Shown one piece after another: positions 1 through 8,981 of a DNA stretch of 32,379 nt. The stretch lies in the NCBI GenBank assembly GCA_030651065.1, contig JAUSCU010000108.1:1-32379 (forward strand). Reading direction: 5' to 3'. Under the pieces are notes generated by a model. It searched no databases, was not told the DNA's origin, and was given only the letters and a program-made list of their open reading frames with translations. The stretch is from Candidatus Omnitrophota bacterium. GTDB lineage: Bacteria > Omnitrophota > Gorgyraeia > 1-14-0-20-64-10. The translations under genes and the position numbers were made by a program. Positions within the stretch are counted from its first letter, which is position 1. Every line of letters starts with the position of its first letter.

Positions 1-276
1 GGCGGAGTGCTCGATCCCCTGGTCCACCGGCAGGATGGAGAGATACCCGGAGTCGGCCAGCCGTCCGTGGCCGAAGAGCGTCTCCAGGTTCTTTAGGACC
101 GGCCGGGGCCGGTCGCTGGGCGAGAAGATCCGGTCCACGAAATCGGGGCCGGGCAGGTGGAGCCTCTCCTTGGGGAACTTGGGGGCCGAAAAACTCAGCA
201 GCCCCTCGCTGTCCCCTCCCAACTGCTCCACGATGCGGTCCATAGACTTCCCGCCGGATTTGGTTATGACGGCCAC
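1..276 (-). CDS. fbaB: Class I fructose-bisphosphate aldolase, N-terminal part (FbaB/DhnA type), runs off window
   Basis: The enzyme reversibly cleaves fructose-1,6-bisphosphate into glyceraldehyde-3-phosphate and dihydroxyacetone phosphate through a lysine Schiff base, in cytosolic glycolysis/gluconeogenesis. The visible 92 codons carry the conserved N-terminal block of the FbaB family: an LHLPGPDFVDRIF segment, then the hallmark GYLSILPVDQGIEHSA at the window edge. The Schiff-base lysine lies outside the window. A GTG start at 276 is chosen because an AGGAGG box (291-286, minus strand) sits 9 nt upstream. An ATG twelve codons in (243) would match the E. coli FbaB N-terminus better but has a poor ribosome site. 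The start lies 19 nt after the stop of the haemoglobin gene, so the two are probably cotranscribed. The family call is secure; the exact start is not. Confidence 0.9.
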   Translation of the reverse strand, partial: MAVITKSGGKSMDRIVEQLGGDSEGLLSFSAPKFPKERLHLPGPDFVDRIFSPSDRPRPVLKNLETLFGHGRLADSGYLSILPVDQGIEHSA

Positions 277-295
277 TTCACTAATCCTCCTTCGA

Positions 296-787
296 TCAAT
301 ACGAAACGGGCGCTTCCGGCTCCTCAACGATTTGACCCCGGGTGGAGGCCGCGATGGTCATCAGCTCATCCAGCTCCTTTTGGGGCACGTTGAAAGAAAC
401 CAGTGAAGCCTGCAGGTCGCCCGCGATCGCGTTGAACTCAGCGTCGCTGATCTTCATGCCGCTGTGCACGGCAGCCATGTCCCGGCCTTCGTAGATTTGC
501 GGGCCGCCGGTGACGGAGCAGAGGAACTGCGTCAGGTGCTTCTTCAACGTGGCGACGTTCTCAGGAGAGGCTTCCCACTCCTTGCCGGTCCCCTGGCGGG
601 TGAAATTGACCGCCGGGTCGGAAGCGGCGCGTCCGACAAAATCATCCACAACGGCCGTGATGGCGGCCTCGCCGCCGAGCCGCTCGTACAGGGACGTGGT
701 TTCAGGCATCATTGCATCTTCCGCGTGAACCGGAACGGAAAAGAGGGATGCCAGGACAAACGCCAAAACGAACGATCCGATTTTCAT
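296..787 (-). CDS. Truncated haemoglobin (group 1-like) with Sec signal peptide
   Basis: This is a 163-residue protein: an N-terminal signal peptide (hydrophobic residues about 5-20, predicted cleavage after VHA near residue 22) followed by a truncated globin fold. The globin part opens with the family-typical SLYERLGGE motif (about residue 32) and contains a MAAVHSGMKI segment whose His108 fits the proximal haem ligand F8. Group 1 truncated haemoglobins bind O2 or NO. Most are cytosolic, so export to the periplasm is unusual and suggests a role in oxygen or nitric oxide handling at the cell surface (inference). The ATG at 787 is preferred over an upstream ATG at 856 because AAGGAGGAG (805-797) lies 9 nt before it and it begins with a clean signal peptide. 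It heads an apparent operon with the aldolase gene. Confidence 0.87.
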   Translation of the reverse strand: MKIGSFVLAFVLASLFSVPVHAEDAMMPETTSLYERLGGEAAITAVVDDFVGRAASDPAVNFTRQGTGKEWEASPENVATLKKHLTQFLCSVTGGPQIYEGRDMAAVHSGMKISDAEFNAIAGDLQASLVSFNVPQKELDELMTIAASTRGQIVEEPEAPVSY

Positions 788-817
788 GTGAGCAGACTCC
801 TCCTTAGGTGAGGTTTC

Positions 818-846
818 ACTATATACTGAGTTGCTATGGAGCGCAA
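818..846 (-). promoter_or_regulatory. Putative sigma70 promoter for the haemoglobin-aldolase unit
   Basis: On the minus strand, TTGCGC (846-841) and TATAGT (823-818) are separated by exactly 17 nt. The expected transcription start falls about 24 nt before the haemoglobin ATG and leaves its strong ribosome site intact. The -35 box overlaps the first codons of the divergent MFS gene. The call rests on pattern alone. Confidence 0.45.
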
Positions 847-2137
847 GATCAAGCAAAGCCTCAGCATCTCCTGGAAGGAGGGGATCCCGGCCTCGATGAT
901 GCTGGGGGTGCTGGACTACTACCTGGTGCCCTACGGTCTGTTCCTGGGGGCGACGAACCGGGTGGTGGCGCTCCTATCGGCGCTGCCGCACCTGGCCGCT
1001 TCGGTGGCCCAGTTCTGGGCGATGGCGGCGGTCCGCCGGGCTGGGAGCCGGCTGAGGGTGGTCGTGGTCACGGCGGCGGCGCAGGCCGCGGTGCTACTGC
1101 CGATGGCGGCGCTCGCGTTGGCCGATTTCCGCGGCCGGCTGGCGGCGCTGGTGGCGCTGGCGGTGGCGTTTAGGGTGCTCAACAATCTGTGCGGCACCGC
1201 CTGGAGCAGTCTGGTGAGTGAGTACCTGCCGGCTCAGCGGCGCGGCGGCTATTTCGGCTGGCGGGCCCGTATCGCGGGGCTGGCGGCGTTGGCTGGAACG
1301 ATGATGGGCGGTCTGCTGTTGGCCGGCATGAAGCCGGTGTCGCTGGCTGCGGGTTTTTTCATCCTTTTCGCGGCGGCCGCGCTGCTGCGGTTTCTCTCAG
1401 CCGGGATGCTCTCCCGCATGGCGGAGCTGCCGCTGACCTCTTCGCCGGGATCGGATTTCACGTTCCTCATGTTCCTGCGCCGGTTCCGGGAGAGCAACTT
1501 CGTGAAGTTCGTGCTGTTCGTTGCCAGCACGCTGTTCACCACTCACTTAGCAGCCCCCTACTTCAGCGTCTACATGCTGAGGGACCTGGGGCTGGGTTAT
1601 TTCCTCTATATGGTGATCCACTTGGCGGCGGCGGTGGGCAGCCTGGCCGCCTTCCCGATCTGGGGCCGAAACGCCGACGTGGTCGGCAACGCCCGGATCC
1701 TCAAGACCACCGGATGGCTGATCCCGGTGATCCCGCTGCTCTGGCTGATTTCCCGGGACCCGGCCTACCTGATGCTGGTGGAGTTTTTTGCCGGGTTCGT
1801 CTGGGGCGGGTTCAACCTGTGCGCGGCGAACTTCATCTACGACGCGGTGACGCCGGAGAAGCGGGTCCGCTGCCTCGGTTACTTCAACCTGATCAGCGGG
1901 GTGGCGATCTTCGCCGGCGCCCTCATCGGCGGGTTCCTGGCGGACCGGCTGCCGCCGCTGTTGGGCCTGCCGCTCATGTCGCTGTTCCTGCTTTCAGGCC
2001 TGCTGCGGTTCACCGCGATGCTTTGGCCCTGGGGGCGGTTCAAGGAGGTGCGGGAGTCCGCCCGGAAAGTCTCCAGCCGCCAGCTCTTCTTCAGCGTGGT
2101 GGGGATCCGCCCGTTGGCGGGAGAAGCGCTGGAATGA
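836..2137 (+). CDS. Major facilitator superfamily (MFS) transporter
   Basis: This 433-residue integral membrane protein has about 12 hydrophobic segments in two halves, a typical MFS size. Supporting features are a short basic loop after an early helix pair (SEYLPAQRRGGYFGWRAR, about residues 128-145), a central hydrophilic stretch near residues 198-222 joining the halves, and the loop VTPEKRVRCLGYFN in the second half, which resembles the loop signatures of MFS proteins with fused or degenerate motifs. The substrate cannot be predicted. The ATG at 836 lies 49 nt from the divergently transcribed haemoglobin gene. No convincing Shine-Dalgarno precedes it, so translation may be near-leaderless. 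The stop overlaps the start of the next gene (ATGA), which indicates cotranslation with the AsmA-like protein. Confidence 0.85.
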   Translation: MERKIKQSLSISWKEGIPASMMLGVLDYYLVPYGLFLGATNRVVALLSALPHLAASVAQFWAMAAVRRAGSRLRVVVVTAAAQAAVLLPMAALALADFRGRLAALVALAVAFRVLNNLCGTAWSSLVSEYLPAQRRGGYFGWRARIAGLAALAGTMMGGLLLAGMKPVSLAAGFFILFAAAALLRFLSAGMLSRMAELPLTSSPGSDFTFLMFLRRFRESNFVKFVLFVASTLFTTHLAAPYFSVYMLRDLGLGYFLYMVIHLAAAVGSLAAFPIWGRNADVVGNARILKTTGWLIPVIPLLWLISRDPAYLMLVEFFAGFVWGGFNLCAANFIYDAVTPEKRVRCLGYFNLISGVAIFAGALIGGFLADRLPPLLGLPLMSLFLLSGLLRFTAMLWPWGRFKEVRESARKVSSRQLFFSVVGIRPLAGEALE

Positions 2138-2859
2138 AGAAACTTCTGATTGGAATTATCGCGGCATTGGCGCTGCTGTTCCTCGCCAAGGGGGTGATCG
2201 CCCGGCTGGCTGTCTCGGCCGGCGTTAAGGCGGTGACCGGATTGAGGCTGGAGATCCGTAGCCTGCAGGTGGGAGTTTTTCGAAGCCGGGTGCACGCGCG
2301 GGAGATTAAGCTCCACAACCCTCGCGGATTCCCGGACCCCCTTATGGCCGATCTGCCGGAACTGTATGTGGATTATGACCTGCCGGCCTTCTTCACCGGC
2401 CGGACGCATCTGCGGGAATTGCGGGTAGAGCTGGCAGAGTTCAACGTGGTGAAAGATCGCCAGGGACGGCTCAACCTGGATTCGCTGACCGCGGTGAAAA
2501 AAGCGAAAGAGGAAAAGGGCAAGGAGAAGAAACCGGTCCGGCCCGGCTCGTTCCAGATCGACCAGCTGGATTTGAAGGTGAGGAAAGTGGTTTACAAGGA
2601 TTACTCGGGCGGCGGTGAGCCGTCGGTGCGGGAATTCAACGTCAACCTGCATGAACGCCACGCGAACGTCAACGACCCAACCGCGCTGGGAGCCCTGATC
2701 GTCAGCCGGGCGTTGCTGAACACGGCCATCGCGAAGCTGGCCCACTTCGATCTGGGTGCTCTGGACAACTACGCGAAGGACGTTGTAGGGAAAGCGGTGG
2801 ACACCGCCGGCGACGTGGTCGAGAAGGCCAGCGACACGCTGAAGAACCTGCTAAAATGA
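2134..2859 (+). CDS. AsmA/DUF748-like membrane-anchored protein
   Basis: A 241-residue protein with a single N-terminal membrane anchor (residues about 4-20, KLLIGIIAALALLFLAKG). The region after it resembles the N-terminal part of AsmA/DUF748 proteins: a KAVTGLRLEIRSLQVG motif, an LHNPRGFPDPLMADLPEL motif, a hydrophilic Lys/Glu-rich insert (about 125-140) and a DLKVRKVVYKDYSGG beta-strand segment. Proteins of this superfamily sit in the inner membrane facing the periplasm, and larger members are linked to lipid transport or outer-membrane maintenance. The short length suggests only the N-terminal repeat unit is present. The C-terminus is an amphipathic helical tail. The ATG overlaps the MFS stop by 4 nt, and fumC follows after 6 nt. 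No specific function can be assigned. Confidence 0.72.
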   Translation: MKKLLIGIIAALALLFLAKGVIARLAVSAGVKAVTGLRLEIRSLQVGVFRSRVHAREIKLHNPRGFPDPLMADLPELYVDYDLPAFFTGRTHLRELRVELAEFNVVKDRQGRLNLDSLTAVKKAKEEKGKEKKPVRPGSFQIDQLDLKVRKVVYKDYSGGGEPSVREFNVNLHERHANVNDPTALGALIVSRALLNTAIAKLAHFDLGALDNYAKDVVGKAVDTAGDVVEKASDTLKNLLK

Positions 2860-2865
2860 GAGCCT

Positions 2866-4254
<1,389 letters not shown>

Positions 4255-4263
4255 CCGGGGCTG

Positions 4264-4272
4264 TGTTAGAAT
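4264..4272 (+). promoter_or_regulatory. Possible extended -10 promoter for the metE-like/larE operon
   Basis: TGTTAGAAT at 4264-4272 is an extended -10 element (TGn plus TAGAAT). The -35 region (TTCAGA, 4244-4249) is poor. It lies in the 85-nt gap after fumC, about 67 nt before the first operon start. An AAGGA ribosome site at 4324-4328 precedes the ATG at 4340. Confidence 0.35.
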
Positions 4273-4339
4273 AATCCCCTCGCAGCGAAGCAGCGTTCGT
4301 TTCCGTTCACCATAAACCTAGACAAGGATTCATCCAAAG

Positions 4340-5326
4340 ATGGCCATTCGAACAACTGTTGTCGGATCTTTCCCCAAAGTCACTGAAACCGGGTCGGACA
4401 ACCTCCCCGGGACCATTGATAAATGGCAGAAACAGGCGGTCAACGACGCCGGCCTCCAGCAGGAGATTGAAAAAGTAATTCGCCGCATCCTCAAAGAGCA
4501 GGAAGAGGCCGGCCTGGACCTGGTGACCGACGGGCAGGTCCGCTGGGAGGATCTGCCGCACCTGATCGCCCGGAGCTCGACGGGGATCCAGCGCGGCGCC
4601 TTGCGCCGCTTCTTCGACAACAACGTCTATTACCGCCGGTTGGAGATGGCCGGGGGCGTTTCCTGGCAGAAGAGCGCCGCCGCCGACGAGGTTCGATTCG
4701 CTTCCGCGGCGACGAAGAAGCCGGTGAAGGCGGCCCTTCCGGGCCCGCTGCTGCTGGCTTACGCCACTGAATTGAAGCCAGGCCAGACGGTCGAGAGCCT
4801 GATCCCGCTTTACGCGGACCTGCTCCGGCAGGAGGTGCAGGCGCTCGAGAAGGCCGGCGTTAAGGAGATCCAGATCGATGAGCCGAACTTGTCGGCCTCG
4901 GAACCGCTGACGGCCAAGACGGTGGAAGCGATCAACAAGATCTTCGACGGCGTCAAAGCGCGCCGCTGGGTGGCGGTCTATTTCCAGGATGTGTCGGCGG
5001 TTCTGCCGGCGCTGGCCAAGCTGCAGGTGGAGGTGCTCGGGCTGGACCTGGTCTCCGCCCGGGAGAAAAATCCCAACCTGCTTTCGAAGGTGGCCGATTT
5101 CTTAAAGAGCGGCGCTTGGAAGGGTGAGGTGGCGCTGGGCCTGGTGGATGCCCGCAACACCAAGCTGGAGGATGTCGTCCGGCTCAAGCAAGAGATCGCC
5201 CAGTTCACCGAGGCGGTTTCCGCGGACAAGCTCTGGCTTTCCCCCAACTGCGGACTTGAATTCCTTCCGCACGAGGCGGCTGTGAAGAAGATTAAGCTGC
5301 TGCGGGAGGCGGCCGCCGGAGCGTAA
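4340..5326 (+). CDS. MetE-like protein A, cobalamin-independent methionine synthase family without the full zinc site
   Basis: A 328-residue protein equal in length to the C-terminal (catalytic) half of MetE, as in archaeal and core-MetE proteins. It begins with the family motif TVVGSFPK, has EEAGLDLVTDGQ near residue 55, a LPGPLLLA segment (about 133-141) and QIDEPNLSA near 178. Alignment to the paralogue at 8982-9950 (constant offset of 7) places Ala212, Tyr214 and Asp236 where that protein has His205, Cys207 and Glu229. Only the last cysteine (Cys304, in SPNCGLEF) of the usual four zinc ligands remains. It is therefore unlikely to activate homocysteine through zinc in the standard way and may be a partner subunit, a regulator or an enzyme with a different substrate. 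The Rieske gene follows with no gap. Confidence 0.85.
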   Translation: MAIRTTVVGSFPKVTETGSDNLPGTIDKWQKQAVNDAGLQQEIEKVIRRILKEQEEAGLDLVTDGQVRWEDLPHLIARSSTGIQRGALRRFFDNNVYYRRLEMAGGVSWQKSAAADEVRFASAATKKPVKAALPGPLLLAYATELKPGQTVESLIPLYADLLRQEVQALEKAGVKEIQIDEPNLSASEPLTAKTVEAINKIFDGVKARRWVAVYFQDVSAVLPALAKLQVEVLGLDLVSAREKNPNLLSKVADFLKSGAWKGEVALGLVDARNTKLEDVVRLKQEIAQFTEAVSADKLWLSPNCGLEFLPHEAAVKKIKLLREAAAGA

Positions 5327-5632
5327 GTGGCCGATTTCCAGAAAGTCGCCCGCCGGGACGAGATCCCGGAAGGCCAGGGGAAGGTGGTTGAGATCGCCGG
5401 CCGGACGATCGCGGTGTTCCAATCGGGCGGAAAGTTCTATGCCACCGACAACACCTGCCTGCACCGGGGCGGCCCGCTCGGCGAGGGGCACGTGAAAGAG
5501 AACGTGGTCAGCTGCCCCTGGCACATGTGGGGCTTCGACGTGACCACCGGACTCTGCACGGTCAACGAGGAGTTCAAGCTGGAGACGTTCCCGGTGAAGG
5601 TGGAAGGGGAGGAGATCCTGGTTGGAATCTAA
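5327..5632 (+). CDS. Rieske [2Fe-2S] ferredoxin-like protein
   Basis: A 101-residue soluble single-domain Rieske protein resembling NirD and the ferredoxin components of aromatic dioxygenases. Cluster ligands are visible as Cys44-x-His46 (CLHRGGPLGEG) and Cys63-x2-His66 (CPWHMWGFD). It probably passes electrons to a partner oxidoreductase. No oxygenase or nitrite reductase is encoded nearby, so the partner is more likely one of the operon products (inference). The GTG start directly abuts the TAA of the upstream MetE-like gene, and a GGGAGG ribosome site lies inside that gene's end. The last 11 nt overlap the start of larE. The family assignment is secure; the role is unknown. Confidence 0.92.
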   Translation: MADFQKVARRDEIPEGQGKVVEIAGRTIAVFQSGGKFYATDNTCLHRGGPLGEGHVKENVVSCPWHMWGFDVTTGLCTVNEEFKLETFPVKVEGEEILVGI

Positions 5633-6401
5633 ACCCGAGCGGCTGCGAAACCTGCTGCGGGAGATGGGTTCGGCCCTTGTCACTTTTTCCGGCGGCGTGG
5701 ATTCGGTCTTCTTGGCTAAGGCGGCCGTGGACGTGCTGGGAGACCGGGCAGCGGCCCTGACGGCGGTTTCGGCCAGTCTGCCCGCAGCCGAACTGGAGCA
5801 GGCGAAAGAGCTGGCCCGGCAGATCGGCATCCGGCACCTGGTCATCGAATCGAAAGAGCTGGACGATCCGCGCTACGCCGCCAACCCGGTCAACCGCTGT
5901 TATTTCTGCAAGTCGGAGTTGTTCGCGCTGGCCGCGCGGGTGGCCAAGGAGCAGGGGTTCCAGGCTGTTCTGGACGGTATGCAGGCGGACGATTTGAAGC
6001 AGGACCGCCCGGGCCGGCAGGCGGCGAAAGAGTGGGGCATCCGCTCCCCCCTTGCGGAGGCCGGCTACACTAAAGAAGAGATTCGGGAAGAAAGCCGGAC
6101 CCTGGGGTTGCCTACCTGGGACAAGCCGGAGATGGCCTGTCTGGCGTCAAGGCTTCCGACGGGAACTGCCGTGACCATCGGGCGGTTGGGGCGGGTCGAG
6201 CGATGCGAGGCAGCCTTAAAAGGACTTGGGTTTTCCCAATTGAGGGCGCGGCACCAGGCGGATGAGACGGTTCGGATCGAGCTGGAACCGGAGGCAATTG
6301 TTCGTCTGACCGATCCCCTTCTGCAAGAACAGGTTACAGCTGTTTGCCGGGAAGCTGGTTTTGAGCGGGTTCTGGTGGACTTGGCGGGGTATCGCCGATG
6401 A
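5622..6401 (+). CDS. larE: LarE-type ATP-dependent sulfur transferase
   Basis: A 259-residue PP-loop protein. LarE adenylylates the pyridinium cofactor precursor and donates sulfur during synthesis of the nickel-pincer cofactor (NPN). The ATP-binding loop SGGVDS is at residues 23-28. Cys173 in the MACLASR motif corresponds to the sacrificial sulfur-donor cysteine of Lactobacillus LarE (Cys176). A further Cys93-x2-Cys96 pair (RCYFCK) gives three cysteines, which would fit the iron-sulfur variants of LarE that recycle sulfur catalytically (inference). No larA, larB or larC lies in the window, so its substrate here is open. The TTG start at 5622 lies inside the Rieske gene after a GGGGAGGAG ribosome site. 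The stop overlaps the nfo start (ATGA). Confidence 0.88.
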   Translation: MESKPERLRNLLREMGSALVTFSGGVDSVFLAKAAVDVLGDRAAALTAVSASLPAAELEQAKELARQIGIRHLVIESKELDDPRYAANPVNRCYFCKSELFALAARVAKEQGFQAVLDGMQADDLKQDRPGRQAAKEWGIRSPLAEAGYTKEEIREESRTLGLPTWDKPEMACLASRLPTGTAVTIGRLGRVERCEAALKGLGFSQLRARHQADETVRIELEPEAIVRLTDPLLQEQVTAVCREAGFERVLVDLAGYRR

Positions 6402-7246
6402 TCCGGTTGGGCGCCCATATGTCGATTGCCGGCGGGTATGAGAAATCAGTTGAGCGCGGCTTGAGCGTCGGCTGCGAAACGATCCAGATCTTTTCAAAAT
6501 CGAACAACCAGTGGGATGCCCCGCCGATCACGGAAGAACAGGCGGAGCGGTTCAAGCAGGCGGTGGCTCAGAGCGGCGTCGGGCCGATTTTCGCGCACAC
6601 CGCCTACCTGATCAACGTGGGGTCGCCGGAGAAGGCGGTCTGGACCCGTTCCCGCTCGGCTCTAAAGACCGAGGTGGAACGGGCGACGGCCTTGGGGTTG
6701 CCCTTCATCGTGCATCACCCCGGCTCCCACAAGGAGACCGGAGAGGCCGAAGGGATTAAGCGGATCGCCGAGGCGGCGCGCTGGGTGATTGACCAGACCC
6801 CAAAATCGAAGGTGAAGATACTTTTCGAGATTGCCGCGGGGCAGGGGGCCTGCATCGGACACCGGTTCGAGCATCTGGCGGAGATCCTGGAGAAGACCGG
6901 GCGTCCGGAACGGACCGGCATTTGCCTGGACACCTGCCACCTGTTCGCGGCCGGCTACGACATCCGGACCGAGGCGGCTTACAAGAAGACGATGGCGGAG
7001 TTGGACCGGATCGTCGGCATCAAGAGGATCCAGGCGGTCCATTTGAACGACTCAAAGAAAGAGCTTGGCTGCCGGGTGGACCGGCACGAGCACATCGGAC
7101 AGGGGCAGATCGGGCTGGAGGCGTTCCGCTGCCTGCTCAACGACAAGCGTTTTGCGAACGTGCCGATGGTGCTCGAGACGCCGAAAGATGAGGAGTGCAC
7201 TGAGGACAAGATGAACTTGAAAGTGCTGCGAGGGCTGCTCAATTGA
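6398..7246 (+). CDS. nfo: Endonuclease IV (apurinic/apyrimidinic endonuclease)
   Basis: A 282-residue DNA repair enzyme that cleaves the backbone 5' of abasic sites and trims blocked 3' ends, using a trinuclear zinc centre in a TIM barrel. All family signatures are present: LGAHMSIAGG at the N-terminus, a FAHTAYLINV segment, the VHHPGSH motif, ICLDTCHLFAAGYD and HLNDSKKELGCRVDRHEHIG. The closing VLETPKDE supplies the last metal-binding glutamate. The length is normal. The ATG overlaps the larE stop by 4 nt, and its TGA overlaps the TTG start of the next gene by 3 nt, so it sits inside a coupled operon of otherwise sulfur- and metal-related genes. That is an odd position for a repair gene, but the frame is intact. 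Confidence 0.96.
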   Translation: MIRLGAHMSIAGGYEKSVERGLSVGCETIQIFSKSNNQWDAPPITEEQAERFKQAVAQSGVGPIFAHTAYLINVGSPEKAVWTRSRSALKTEVERATALGLPFIVHHPGSHKETGEAEGIKRIAEAARWVIDQTPKSKVKILFEIAAGQGACIGHRFEHLAEILEKTGRPERTGICLDTCHLFAAGYDIRTEAAYKKTMAELDRIVGIKRIQAVHLNDSKKELGCRVDRHEHIGQGQIGLEAFRCLLNDKRFANVPMVLETPKDEECTEDKMNLKVLRGLLN

Positions 7247-8259
7247 ACAAAAAAGCGGTGGTCATGGTCTCCGGCGGGTTGGATTCCACGCTGGCGGCCA
7301 AGATCATGCTCGACCAGGGGGTGGATCTGACGGGGATCTATCTCTCAGCGCCGTGGGGCTGCTGCGACAAGACGGTGGCGATGAAGGCGGCCCATACGCT
7401 GGGGATCCCGTTCCTGGTGATCAAGATGACCGACGAGTACATCGGGGTGATCCGAAATCCGAAGTACGGCTACGGCTCCAGCATGAACCCTTGCATTGAT
7501 TGCCGGATCTACATGTTCGAGAAGGTGAAGGAGGTGATGGCCCGCATCGGTGCTTCTTTCCTGGTGACCGGCGAGGTGCTGGGCCAGCGGCCGATGTCCC
7601 AGATGAAGAACTCGATGGCCCTCATCGAGGAGCGGGCGGGTCTTAAGGGCTTGGTGGTGCGGCCTCTGTCGGCCAAAGCGATGGAGCCGTCCCTGCCGGA
7701 GCAGGCGGGCGTCGTGGACCGCGAGAAGCTCTACGGTATCACCGGCCGCTCCCGCAAAGAGCAAATGGCGCTGGCAATACAGTTTGGGCTCCTGGATTAC
7801 CCGAATCCGGCCGGCGGATGCCTGCTGACCGACCAGGAGTTCGGCATCCGGGTGAAGGACCTGTTTAATCACCAGGACAAGATTGACCTGGAGGACATGG
7901 AGCTGCTTCGGTTCGGCCGCCATTTCCGGGCGAGTCCCTCGACCAAGCTGATTGTGGGCAGGAACGAGCAGGAGAACGCCACTCTGGCGGAGTACCTGGC
8001 CCCGGGCCGGCTGCTATTCCAGCCGGACCAGTTCGCGGCACCGTCGGTGCTGCTGCTGGGTCCGCCGGATGATGACATGAACGGCTTGGCGCTCAAGATG
8101 ATCTCCCGTTACACGAAGCCGGAGAAGCGCCCGGCGGAGGCCAAGGTGTTGGTGAAGATAGGAGTTCCGCGCGGGAATGCCCCGCTCCAAGGGGAGACGG
8201 TCACGCTGAACGAGTCCATTGCCCAAGAGGAGCTGGATAAGATGAGAATCGGACTATGA
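7243..8259 (+). CDS. PP-loop tRNA-thiolation-like protein (ThiI/MnmA-related, probable NFACT-R-like C-terminal domain)
   Basis: A 338-residue protein with an N-terminal ATP pyrophosphatase domain (SGGLDST near residue 11). Cys84 and Cys87 in NPCIDCRIYMFEKV correspond in position to the conserved NPC region of MnmA. Cys193 in PAGGCLLTD could be the second catalytic cysteine. This arrangement fits transfer of sulfur to a tRNA uridine via an adenylated intermediate. The C-terminal third (about 215-338, with GRNEQENATLAEY) resembles the RNA-binding NFACT-R domain attached to this family in several anaerobic lineages. Such proteins are often annotated as 4-thiouridine or 2-thiouridine synthases, but the exact modification is not established. 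The TTG start overlaps the nfo stop, and the gene ends overlapping the next ATG (ATGA). Confidence 0.8.
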   Translation: MNKKAVVMVSGGLDSTLAAKIMLDQGVDLTGIYLSAPWGCCDKTVAMKAAHTLGIPFLVIKMTDEYIGVIRNPKYGYGSSMNPCIDCRIYMFEKVKEVMARIGASFLVTGEVLGQRPMSQMKNSMALIEERAGLKGLVVRPLSAKAMEPSLPEQAGVVDREKLYGITGRSRKEQMALAIQFGLLDYPNPAGGCLLTDQEFGIRVKDLFNHQDKIDLEDMELLRFGRHFRASPSTKLIVGRNEQENATLAEYLAPGRLLFQPDQFAAPSVLLLGPPDDDMNGLALKMISRYTKPEKRPAEAKVLVKIGVPRGNAPLQGETVTLNESIAQEELDKMRIGL

Positions 8260-8981
8260 GCGGCCAACCCCTTCAGGCCGAAAAGGGTCTGACCCCTCCG
8301 GCGATCCCGGAAAACCCGACCTTTGTGGATTTCCCCTGTTTTTCGGTGGACCCCGCTTTCCGCCGGCTGCCGGCCGCGGAGCAAAAGGAAGGGATCCGCG
8401 GGTTTGTCGAGACGCTGGCCCAGTCCCGCAAGGATCTGCAGGTGCGGTCCTACCTCGGCATCGGCCTGCGGCATGACACCGATTTCTTCTTCTGGGCGAT
8501 CGCCAAGGATTTGGCCCCGTTCCAAGACTTCGCAGCGGACCTGATGCGAACTAGGTTGGGGCATTACCTGAAGTCCAGCTACAATTTTCTCGCGATGACC
8601 CGGCCGTCGCAGTACAACCCGGGCCACCTCCCCGCCTTCGAGGCCGGTGAGGCGCCCAGGAAGTACCTGTTTCTTTATCCGTTCGTCAAGTCGCGGGAGT
8701 GGTACCTGCTGCCGTTCGAGGAGCGGCGCAGGATGATGCGGGGCCACATGTCCACCGGGGAGCTTTACCCGATGGTTCGGCTCAACACGACCTATTCGTT
8801 TGGCCTGGGCGACCAGGACTTCGTGCTGGCGTTCGAGACCGATCAGCCGGCCGCTTTTGAGGATTTGGTGCAGCGCCTCCGGGAGTCGGAGGCCAGCCGA
8901 TACACGGTACGGGACACGCCTTTCATCCTCGGCCAGCGATGCGCCGACGGGGAGGCCTTAATCAAAGGATTGGGACTATAA
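8256..8981 (+). CDS. Chlorite dismutase/HemQ-family haem protein
   Basis: A 241-residue member of the chlorite dismutase family, which includes coproheme decarboxylase (HemQ/ChdC). Supporting motifs are KYLFLYPFVKSREWYLLP (about residues 129-146), carrying the tyrosines used in HemQ catalysis, then EERRRMMRGHM with His164 at the proximal haem-ligand position, and a DQDFVLAFETD ferredoxin-like strand. Because Cld activity is rare and most homologues act in coproporphyrin-dependent haem synthesis or bind haem or other tetrapyrroles, a haem-related role is likelier than chlorite detoxification. No other haem biosynthesis gene is nearby. It sits between the PP-loop gene (4-nt overlap) and metE-like B (0-nt gap), suggesting linkage to tetrapyrrole or corrinoid-dependent methyl chemistry (inference). 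Confidence 0.85.
   Translation: MSGQPLQAEKGLTPPAIPENPTFVDFPCFSVDPAFRRLPAAEQKEGIRGFVETLAQSRKDLQVRSYLGIGLRHDTDFFFWAIAKDLAPFQDFAADLMRTRLGHYLKSSYNFLAMTRPSQYNPGHLPAFEAGEAPRKYLFLYPFVKSREWYLLPFEERRRMMRGHMSTGELYPMVRLNTTYSFGLGDQDFVLAFETDQPAAFEDLVQRLRESEASRYTVRDTPFILGQRCADGEALIKGLGL

Noticed and set aside
788-856. Longer haemoglobin start at 856
   Set aside because: The extra 23 residues contain no signal features and would run through the promoter and the strong ribosome site serving the ATG at 787.
1714-2133. Upstream extension of the AsmA-like frame inside the MFS gene
   Set aside because: The extension overlaps MFS coding sequence and reads as Arg/Gly/Pro-rich noise. The ATG at 2134 starts a proper membrane anchor.
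8256-8981. True chlorite dismutase
   Set aside because: The family also holds HemQ/ChdC and unassigned haem proteins. The motifs and genome context do not support perchlorate metabolism, so only the family is assigned.
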